Source: CALREA01 sp041674865 (GTDB lineage: Bacteria > Patescibacteriota > Gracilibacteria > UBA1369 > UBA12463). From it: DNA of 6,678 bases. The stretch lies in assembly GCA_041674865.1 (NCBI GenBank), contig JBAYUX010000054.1:1-6678 (forward strand), given 5' to 3'. The translations under genes and the position numbers were made by a program. Position 1 is the first letter of the stretch. Every line of letters starts with the position of its first letter. Positions 1 to 5,238 of the stretch are shown in pieces. The notes beneath the pieces are model-generated. The model had not been told where the DNA came from. It made no database searches and was given only the letters and a program-made list of their open reading frames with translations.

Positions 1-277
1 CTTCGTTTCTGTTATGGACGGTGTCGTAAAGGTTGATAAGATGGGTCTCACGGTTCTCTCAGCTAGCGCAGATCGTGCTACAGAACTCGTGATGGAACAA
101 GTTGAAAAAGCCCTCGAAGATGCCAAGAAACTCGCAGAAAATAAGAAGACAAGTGAGACAGAATTCCTCCAGGCGATGACCCTCGTTGCACGTGAAACAT
201 CACGTCTCCATGCACTCAGACGTCATCATAGCCACAGAGGAACTTCTATCAGTAGCGACAACAATTCGAACTCATAA
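1..277 (+). CDS. atpC: F1Fo ATP synthase epsilon subunit, C-terminal part (5' end outside window)
   Basis: Epsilon is part of the F1 central stalk; it links gamma to the c ring and, through its C-terminal helices, can inhibit ATP hydrolysis. The frame is open from base 2 (reading F-V-S-V before the Met at 14), so that Met is internal and the true start lies upstream. The visible part begins in the last strands of the N-terminal beta sandwich (VMDGVVKVDKMGLTVLSASA matches the family pattern 'GG.lEV..n.VTVLAdtA'). Two charged helices follow (about codons 20-45 and 47-70 counted from the Met at 14). The I(L)DxxRA ATP-binding motif of the first helix is replaced by LVMEQV (86-103). After the normal end of the second helix comes an extra polar tail, RRHHSHRG followed by a Ser/Asn-rich stretch. 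TAA stop. It lies 11 bases upstream of the AtpZ-like gene, an unusual place for atpC, and implies that atpD lies just upstream. Identity rests on motif similarity in a diverged, partial protein. Confidence 0.85.
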   Translation, partial: FVSVMDGVVKVDKMGLTVLSASADRATELVMEQVEKALEDAKKLAENKKTSETEFLQAMTLVARETSRLHALRRHHSHRGTSISSDNNSNS

Positions 278-292
278 ATGCATTTGAAATGA
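275..292 (+). other. Stop-start overlap between atpC and the AtpZ-like gene
   Basis: The atpC stop TAA (275-277) is followed at once by an ATG (278-280) that opens a four-codon frame, M-H-L-K, whose TGA (290-292) overlaps the ATG of the AtpZ-like gene (289-291) as ATGA. With no Shine-Dalgarno site in the area, such a chain could let ribosomes ending on atpC pass to the next gene by re-initiation. This is read directly from the bases; the function is a guess, and the tiny frame may be chance. Confidence 0.3.
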
Positions 293-588
293 TCGACGAA
301 AAAGAGAAACGAGATATTCAGAACAATCCAGACACTCAAGAGACAAAAGAAAACAAACAAACAAAACAAAAGTCCGCCATGTGGTTAGCCCTCGATATCG
401 CCTATGAACTGGGATATCTGATCGCTCTCCCTATCGTTGTCCTAGGATTCGGAGGAGCATTCCTCGACAAGAAGTTCGGCACATCACCTCTCTTCATCCT
501 CAGTGGCATTGTTCTCTCATTTATCATCACCTCCGTCGGAGCTTACCGAAAGATCAAAGACATTACCGACAAGATAAATTCTTACTAA
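289..588 (+). CDS. atpZ: AtpZ/AtpI-family small membrane protein of the ATP synthase operon
   Basis: This 99-residue protein has a charged, Lys/Glu/Gln-rich N-terminus (1-30), a first membrane helix (about 40-59), a short loop L-D-K-K-F-G-T-S-P (59-67), a second helix (about 68-86) and a basic end. The 'GG..LD...GTsPlF' signature between two helices is typical of the AtpZ/ATPase_gene1 family. These proteins are coded at the head of Fo genes; relatives of AtpI/AtpZ are reported to help c-ring assembly or Mg2+/Ca2+ transport, and the role here is inferred from family and position. The start at 289 is preferred over Met31 (379) because it fills the gap after atpC; the first ATG after the atpC stop (278) ends after four codons. 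The stop is only 3 bases before atpB, so the two are probably translated together. AtpQ of N-ATPase operons belongs to the same broad family, so orthology with AtpZ rather than AtpQ is not settled. Confidence 0.75.
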   Translation: MIDEKEKRDIQNNPDTQETKENKQTKQKSAMWLALDIAYELGYLIALPIVVLGFGGAFLDKKFGTSPLFILSGIVLSFIITSVGAYRKIKDITDKINSY

Positions 589-591
589 ATC

Positions 592-1503
592 ATGAATAAT
601 CTCATCGCATCACAAGTAGAAACAGAATCAACTGCACCAGAACAGGTTGCTGGCGGACATGTCAGTGAAGGCAAAAAAGAAGCTGAATCAGGCTCAACAT
701 TCACTCCGCCTACCATCTTCTCTGAAACAATTGGACATATTGGGTCTTTCGAAGTTCGAAATACACTTCTTATGTCATGGATTTCTGTTCTCTTTCTCTG
801 TGTTGTCGCCTGGAGATTTGCCAAAAATTATAAAGAGAATGTGGTTCCGACCGGATTACAAAATCTCGTTGAAGCCCTCATTGGTGGCATCTATGACTTC
901 TTCCATACTGTGACTCAGGACGAGAAGCAGACTAAGCAGTTTCTTGGCGTCTGTGCAACGATCTTTCTCTTCGTCGTCATATCTAACTGGTTTGGACTTC
1001 TTCCAGGCGTTGGATCTATTGGCTTCTGGGAAGAACACAATGGTCACACCATCCTCATTCCACTTTTTCGCTCGGTCTACTCTGACGTCAATATGACCTT
1101 AGCTATCGCAACCATCTCTGTCTTCATGACAACCGTTTTTGGTTTCAAAAATCTTGGTACTGGAAACTATCTTGGTAAATTCTTTATCAATCCTCTCAAA
1201 GATCCAATCGGAACATTCGTTGGCCTCCTTGAGATGGTGTCTGAACTTGCTAAAATTATCTCTTTCACCTTCCGTCTTTACGGAAACATTTTCGCTGGAG
1301 AAGTTCTCCTCGCTGTTATTGGCTTCTTGGTGCCGTATATAGCACCATTGCCATTTTACGGATTGGAACTTTTCGTCGGACTTGTTCAGGGACTTGTCTT
1401 CGCATTATTAACTCTCGTATTCTTTAAGATGGGATCAACGGGTCATGGAGATCATGACCATGAAGAAGGGCACTCTTCAGATCCACAACATGCCACCGCT
1501 TAG
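592..1503 (+). CDS. atpB: ATP synthase Fo subunit a
   Basis: Subunit a forms the two proton half-channels at the c ring and is part of the membrane stator. The 303-residue product has a polar N-terminus of about 45 residues, a first helix at about 57-76, an amphipathic stretch around 87-106, and further helices near 117-137, 166-186, 207-247 and 250-278. The diagnostic block is FTFRLYGNIFAGEVLL (225-240): Arg228 corresponds to the essential Arg210 of E. coli, and Glu237 sits at the position of E. coli Glu219. The last helix carries Gln266 in LVQGLVFALLTLVFF, the place of E. coli Gln252. The helix starting DVNMTLAIA (165-173) is also typical of the family. The end is odd: the final 20 residues form a His/Asp/Glu-rich tail (His 285, 288, 290, 294, 300). 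TAG stop. No Shine-Dalgarno site precedes the ATG, which lies 3 bases after the preceding stop. Confidence 0.97.
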   Translation: MNNLIASQVETESTAPEQVAGGHVSEGKKEAESGSTFTPPTIFSETIGHIGSFEVRNTLLMSWISVLFLCVVAWRFAKNYKENVVPTGLQNLVEALIGGIYDFFHTVTQDEKQTKQFLGVCATIFLFVVISNWFGLLPGVGSIGFWEEHNGHTILIPLFRSVYSDVNMTLAIATISVFMTTVFGFKNLGTGNYLGKFFINPLKDPIGTFVGLLEMVSELAKIISFTFRLYGNIFAGEVLLAVIGFLVPYIAPLPFYGLELFVGLVQGLVFALLTLVFFKMGSTGHGDHDHEEGHSSDPQHATA

Positions 1504-1535
1504 TCATCCATTTATTTACTTAACTTACCAAAAGT

Positions 1536-1751
1536 ATGGATAAAAATCTCTTTGTAGCAATCGTAATCGCTGTCGGATCAGCAATCCCAGCCTTCTCAAT
1601 CGGTAAAATCGGTGCTCACGGTCTTGACGCTATCGGACGAAACCCAGAAGCTGCTGCAAAAGTTCAGACAGCTATGATTCTCGCTATCGCGTTTGCTGAA
1701 GCTATCGCTATTTACGCACTCGTTGTTGCTCTTATCATCAAGTTCGTTTAA
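1536..1751 (+). CDS. atpE: ATP synthase Fo subunit c (proteolipid)
   Basis: Subunit c forms the rotating ring that carries the coupling ion across the membrane. The 71-residue product is a two-helix hairpin: helix 1 about 5-30, the polar loop with the invariant R35-N-P-E (which contacts gamma and epsilon), and helix 2 about 42-70 with the ion-carrying carboxylate Glu55 in AFAEAIAIY. Aligned to the Ilyobacter tartaricus Na+ ring by the loop Arg and the helix-2 Glu, the Na+ ligands Gln32 and Ser66 are Ile22 and Ala56 here (Tyr70 is kept as Tyr60), so H+ coupling is the likelier reading. The usual GxGxGxG packing motif of helix 1 is degenerate (S15, I17, A19, S21, G23), with a proline at 18. The ATG follows a 32-base leader with a single G and no Shine-Dalgarno site. 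TAA stop. Confidence 0.97.
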   Translation: MDKNLFVAIVIAVGSAIPAFSIGKIGAHGLDAIGRNPEAAAKVQTAMILAIAFAEAIAIYALVVALIIKFV

Positions 1752-1785
1752 TTCTTGCCTTTACTCACGTTATTAAGCTCTCATC

Positions 1786-2283
1786 ATGGAACTCATCGCT
1801 AAGTTAGGCATCGATGCGAAAATACTCATTGCGCAAATTGTAAACTTTGTCATTCTCCTTCTCGTTCTCGGGAAGTTTGTCTACGGTCCTGTTGTTGAAA
1901 AACTCGAACAGCGCCGCGGTATGATTGCTAAGTCGGTTCACGACGCCAAGAAATCAGAAGAACTTCTCAGGGAAATTGAACAGACTCGTTTGGACATGAT
2001 TGCCCAGACGAAGAAGGTCACATTGGAGATGATTGAACAGGCCGCTAAGACTGCTGAAGAAACTAAAAACAGCATCGTTGAAAGCGCTCGCCAGGCAACT
2101 CAGGAAATTCATGAGCAGTCAAAACTCCAGCTCGCTCGCGAGAAGGAAAAGATGCTCAAAGAAGCTTCTGAAGAACTTGGAAGACTCGTTGTAAGTGCTG
2201 CTGAAAAGATCATTGAGCGAGAGTTCTCGCCTGAAGATCAGAAGCGCCTTATCGCGAATGCTACTGCTCAATTCACAAAGTAA
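1786..2283 (+). CDS. atpF: ATP synthase Fo subunit b
   Basis: Subunit b is the peripheral stalk that holds the F1 head still against the rotating c ring. The 165-residue product has the standard layout: one N-terminal membrane helix (about 11-33, QIVNFVILLLVLGKFVYGPV), the family's 'RR..I' turn at 43-47 just after the membrane, and a long, nearly uninterrupted charged helix (about 40-145) rich in Lys, Glu, Gln and Ala, followed by a short end that should contact delta. Length is normal and there is only one b gene in the window, so a homodimer is expected (inference). It sits between atpE and atpH as in ordinary operons, 34 bases after atpE, with no Shine-Dalgarno site before the ATG. TAA stop, within a short TAATACGACA sequence that recurs after atpA. 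Confidence 0.95.
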   Translation: MELIAKLGIDAKILIAQIVNFVILLLVLGKFVYGPVVEKLEQRRGMIAKSVHDAKKSEELLREIEQTRLDMIAQTKKVTLEMIEQAAKTAEETKNSIVESARQATQEIHEQSKLQLAREKEKMLKEASEELGRLVVSAAEKIIEREFSPEDQKRLIANATAQFTK

Positions 2284-2290
2284 TACGACA
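2281..2290 (+). repeat. TAATACGACA, copy 1 (at the atpF stop)
   Basis: The ten bases begin with the atpF stop codon and run into the atpF-atpH leader. The same ten bases begin with the atpA stop codon at 4260-4269. Outside these ten bases the two leaders differ. It may be a short post-stop signal or coincidence. Confidence 0.3.
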
Positions 2291-2319
2291 ACTCTGAGCT
2301 TATTTAATCGCAATATTGC

Positions 2320-2718
2320 ATGAAACTCACCGCAAAACAGTACGCCGAAATTCTCGTTAACGTTGTCTCGAAGGCACCAGCTGCCGCTGAGCGTTTCTCT
2401 GAAACGTTCTGGGACTTGCTCCGAGAAAATCACCAGGAAAAACTTTTTCCTGCGATCATGCGACGTGCCCAGGTTATCTGGAACGAAAAACATGGTCTCG
2501 TTGATGTCGTTGCTACTGTTCCGGCTGAGCTCAGTGATAGCGAAGAAAAGGCTGTCGCGGAAAAACTTGAGACAGCTCTTGCGAAGAAAATTAACCTCAA
2601 GGTGAAGGTTGATGCATCGCTTAAGGGCGGTATCATTCTTCAGATCGAAGATAACTCATACGATGCCAGTGTTGCTGGACGCCTCAAGCGTCTCGAGCGA
2701 CAGTTCCAGATCTCATAA
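2320..2718 (+). CDS. atpH: ATP synthase F1 subunit delta, short form
   Basis: Delta caps the F1 head and ties it to the b stalk. The C-terminal part is clearly delta: a strand-helix unit from about residue 59 (HGLVDVVATVPAELSDSE) and the closing block D98-A-S-L-K-G-G-I (98-105), then DASVAGRLKRLERQF (115-129), matching the family's 'vDpsliGG...g...D.Svr.rL..L'. The N-terminal domain is only about 55 residues, against about 105 in usual delta subunits, giving 132 residues instead of roughly 175-180. The short form is not a start-site error: in the same frame a TAA lies at 2305-2307, five codons upstream of the ATG. An N-terminal YAEIL resembles the first helix of normal delta, so the loss looks internal to the helical bundle. 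Gene order (b, delta, alpha) is standard here. TAA stop, no Shine-Dalgarno site. Confidence 0.9.
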   Translation: MKLTAKQYAEILVNVVSKAPAAAERFSETFWDLLRENHQEKLFPAIMRRAQVIWNEKHGLVDVVATVPAELSDSEEKAVAEKLETALAKKINLKVKVDASLKGGIILQIEDNSYDASVAGRLKRLERQFQIS

Positions 2719-2756
2719 TTAATAATTCACTTTTACTCTCTTACGAACGCAACCCT

Positions 2757-4262
2757 ATGCAAGATTCAGTACTCGAAGCCCTCAAACGACACATACAAGA
2801 ATATCGCTCGACTTCTACCGTTGAACACACTGGAACCGTTCTCGAAGTTGGTGATGGTATTGCCCGCTTGAGCGGTCTCAAAGATGTCAAAGCATCTGAA
2901 GTTTTGGAGTTTCCAAACGGTGTATATGGTTGGGCTCTCAATCTCGAAGAAGACACCGTAGGTTGTGTTATTCTTGGTGATCAGAAGGCGGTTCGTGAAG
3001 GTGATATTGTGAAATCTACAGGTCAGATTCTTTCTGTTCCTGTTGGTGAGGCGATGTTGGGACGTGTTGTAAACGCTCTCGGACAGCCACTCGATGGCAA
3101 AGGCCCTATCGCTACAAAGAAGATGTATCCAGTTGAAAAGATTGCTCCGGGTGTTATGGCCCGAAAGTCTGTCGGTGTTCCGCTCCAGACTGGTATTCGT
3201 GCGATCGACGGAATGATTCCGGTTGGTCGTGGTCAGCGTGAGCTTATTATTGGTGATCGTCAGACTGGTAAGACTGCGATCGCTATCGATGCGATTTTAA
3301 ATCAAAAAGGAAAGGGTGTTATTTCAATTTACGTTGCCATTGGCCAGAAGGAGTCGAAGATTGCGAAGATTGTCGCTGAGTTTGAGAAGCATGGCGTTAT
3401 GGACAACACGATCGTTGTCGTCGCTGGTGCTGCCGATCCAGCTCCGTTCCAATTCATCGCTCCATACGCTGGTTGTGCTATTGGTGAGTACTTCGTTGAT
3501 CAGGGCAAAGATGTCTTGGCTGTTTACGACGACCTCTCGAAGCATGCATGGGCATACCGACAGATGTCACTTCTCTTGAAGCGTCCACCTGGTCGTGAAG
3601 CCTACCCTGGTGATATTTTCTATCTCCACTCACGTCTTCTCGAACGAGCTGTTTGTTTGAATGAGGACAATGGTGGTGGATCTTTGACTGCGCTCCCAAT
3701 TATTGAGACACAGGCCGGTGATGTATCCGCATATATTCCTACAAACGTTATTTCAATTACAGACGGTCAGATTTATCTCGAGTCCGATCTCTTCTACAAG
3801 GGCGTACGTCCAGCGATCAACGTTGGTCTCTCCGTTTCTCGTGTGGGATCTGCAGCTCAGGTAAAGGGCATGAAGAAAGTTGCTGGTAAGTTGAGGTTGG
3901 AGCTCGCTCAGTATCGTGAACTTGCTGCGTTCGCGCAGTTCGGTTCTGATCTTGATGCAACAACTAAGAGACAACTCGATCTTGGTGCACGTTTGACTGA
4001 GGTTTTGAAACAAGACCAGTACGAGCCAACTCCAGTTGAACAACAGATCACGATCATTTACGCAGCTATTAACGGCCACTTAAATGACCTCGGTACTGAC
4101 CAGATCAAATCATTCATGAAAGGATTCTTCGCTCATTTGGGAAGCGCACAGAAGGTCTTCATGGATCAGTTCGCTGCTAAACCAGAAATCACTCCTGAAA
4201 ACGAGGCTAAGCTCAAGGAAATTATCGCTGGATACAAGGCAGAGTTCTTGGCTAAAGCGTAA
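2757..4262 (+). CDS. atpA: ATP synthase F1 subunit alpha
   Basis: Alpha alternates with beta in the F1 hexamer, binds nucleotide at non-catalytic sites and gives the arginine finger to the catalytic sites. The 501-residue product is of normal length and complete. Visible are the N-terminal beta barrel (about 24-92, with GTVLEVGDGIARL at 26-38), the P-loop GDRQTGKT (166-173), the Walker B strand VLAVYDDL (253-260), the family block RPPGREAYPGDIFYLHSRLL (276-295), and SVSRVGSAAQ (359-368), where Arg362 is the arginine finger (Arg376 in E. coli). A C-terminal helical domain follows. The alpha-type P-loop (Gln after Arg) and the lack of the beta DELSEED motif separate it from AtpD. It lies 38 bases after atpH and 25 before atpG. 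No Shine-Dalgarno site is seen; the leader is pyrimidine-rich with two Gs. Confidence 0.99.
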   Translation: MQDSVLEALKRHIQEYRSTSTVEHTGTVLEVGDGIARLSGLKDVKASEVLEFPNGVYGWALNLEEDTVGCVILGDQKAVREGDIVKSTGQILSVPVGEAMLGRVVNALGQPLDGKGPIATKKMYPVEKIAPGVMARKSVGVPLQTGIRAIDGMIPVGRGQRELIIGDRQTGKTAIAIDAILNQKGKGVISIYVAIGQKESKIAKIVAEFEKHGVMDNTIVVVAGAADPAPFQFIAPYAGCAIGEYFVDQGKDVLAVYDDLSKHAWAYRQMSLLLKRPPGREAYPGDIFYLHSRLLERAVCLNEDNGGGSLTALPIIETQAGDVSAYIPTNVISITDGQIYLESDLFYKGVRPAINVGLSVSRVGSAAQVKGMKKVAGKLRLELAQYRELAAFAQFGSDLDATTKRQLDLGARLTEVLKQDQYEPTPVEQQITIIYAAINGHLNDLGTDQIKSFMKGFFAHLGSAQKVFMDQFAAKPEITPENEAKLKEIIAGYKAEFLAKA

Positions 4263-4269
4263 TACGACA
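4260..4269 (+). repeat. TAATACGACA, copy 2 (at the atpA stop)
   Basis: Second copy of the ten-base sequence seen at the atpF stop (2281-2290), again placed with the stop codon as its first three bases, at the start of the 25-base atpA-atpG leader. Both copies lie in the same register relative to the stop. Confidence 0.3.
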
Positions 4270-4287
4270 CTTTAAAACACTCATATC

Positions 4288-5208
4288 ATGGCAGGAAGCA
4301 TTCGAGAAATTCGCCGAAAAATTAAATCAACCAAGGCCACGAAGCAGATCACACGAGCTATGGAGCTCGTCTCTGCTGCGAAAATGAAGCGCGCGATGAA
4401 TCATGCTCTCGGCATGCGAAGTTACGCTGCAACGGCTCTTTTAGTTTTGACACACCTCGCTGACAAAACTCATCCAGAGGCACACCCTCTTCTTGAGGTA
4501 CGTGAGACGAAGCGAGTTCTCGTGGTTGCCTTCTCGTCAGACCGTGGACTTTGTGGAAGTTTCAATGCGCTTCTCATGAAGAAAGTTATCGAGAATGAGC
4601 GTGAAATTAAACAAGAGTTCCCTGGTGTTGAAGTTGACTACATTGCTTCTGGCAAGCGTGTACAGGACTTCTTGTCTCGCTCTGGACGAAATGTGATTGC
4701 GGCATTTACCGGACTTACAAACAAGCCAACACTTCAGTCAGTTCTTCCAATTGGAAAGATTGCGACTGATGCCTACCTCGATAAACGTTATGATCGAGTT
4801 ATTCTTCTCTACCAACACTTTCAGTCGGCTCTTGTTCAGAAACCTACGGCATTTCAGCTCCTTCCTTTTTCAAAGGAAACACTCATCGATATGGAACGAG
4901 ATCTCAATCTCTTTAGACACATGACGTTTGGTATTGAGCAAGATGGAGCAGAATATCTCTTTGAACCTTCTGCTGATACGATTCTTGAGGCACTTCTTCC
5001 GCAACTTACACAAATGCAGGTCTTCCAGTCTGTTCTTGAAACAACCGCTTCTGAGCACTCTGCTCGAATGGTTGCGATGCGATCAGCTACCGACAATGCG
5101 AATGAAGTTATGAGTGAGCTCACGCTTCACATGAATCAGGTTCGTCAGGCTTCTATTACTCGCGAGATTGCTGAAATCTCCGCTGGTAAGGCAGCGCTTG
5201 CGAACTAG
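4288..5208 (+). CDS. atpG: ATP synthase F1 subunit gamma
   Basis: Gamma is the rotating shaft inside the alpha/beta hexamer. The 306-residue product starts with the expected coiled-coil helix (about 2-58; MAGSIREIRRKIKSTKATKQ matches the family's invariant start), has the Rossmann-like middle with SSDRGLCGSFN (83-93), the strand YLFEP (223-227), and ends with the second coiled-coil helix holding ASEHSARMVAMRSATDNA (254-271) and QASITREIAEI (287-297). It is slightly longer than the common 285-295 residues and no lesion is seen. It is the last gene of the operon in this window; atpD and atpC, which normally follow it, do not. TAG stop, then a 30-base gap to the end of the convergent gene. Confidence 0.98.
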   Translation: MAGSIREIRRKIKSTKATKQITRAMELVSAAKMKRAMNHALGMRSYAATALLVLTHLADKTHPEAHPLLEVRETKRVLVVAFSSDRGLCGSFNALLMKKVIENEREIKQEFPGVEVDYIASGKRVQDFLSRSGRNVIAAFTGLTNKPTLQSVLPIGKIATDAYLDKRYDRVILLYQHFQSALVQKPTAFQLLPFSKETLIDMERDLNLFRHMTFGIEQDGAEYLFEPSADTILEALLPQLTQMQVFQSVLETTASEHSARMVAMRSATDNANEVMSELTLHMNQVRQASITREIAEISAGKAALAN

Positions 5209-5216
5209 TCGGTTTC

Positions 5217-5238
5217 AGATTCTGACGAATTCAGATCT
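5217..5238. terminator. Candidate hairpin terminator between convergent genes
   Basis: The only non-coding bases between the ends of atpG and the opposing gene hold an inverted repeat: AGAT, one bulged T, CTGA, loop CGAAT, then TCAG ATCT. This gives an 8-base-pair stem with a single bulge. On the + strand it is followed by a weak T-rich run (CTTTACTTTCC) that already belongs to the opposing gene; on the - strand no T run follows. The stem is AT-rich and short, so it may be a weak or two-way terminator, and chance cannot be excluded. Position supports it more than strength does. Confidence 0.45.

Noticed and set aside
14..277. Complete 87-codon gene starting at the ATG at 14
   Set aside because: Codons upstream of this ATG are open to the window edge and continue the epsilon beta-sandwich pattern, so the ATG is an internal Met of a truncated atpC.
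2281..2298. Resemblance of TAATACGAC (also at 4260) to the first half of the phage T7 promoter
   Set aside because: Only the first nine bases match; the initiation half (TCACTATAGGG) does not follow at either place, and both begin with a gene's stop codon. Best seen as coincidence.
2119..2493. 124-codon open frame on the - strand across atpF and atpH
   Set aside because: Antisense to two well-supported genes, with no family features; a shadow frame.
3753..4079. 108-codon open frame on the - strand inside atpA
   Set aside because: It lies fully antisense to a strongly conserved alpha subunit, and its composition is that of a shadow frame with no recognisable motif.
5209..5238. A strong rho-independent terminator for both genes
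   Set aside because: The hairpin is AT-rich with a bulge and lacks a proper T run on either strand, so it is listed only as a candidate.
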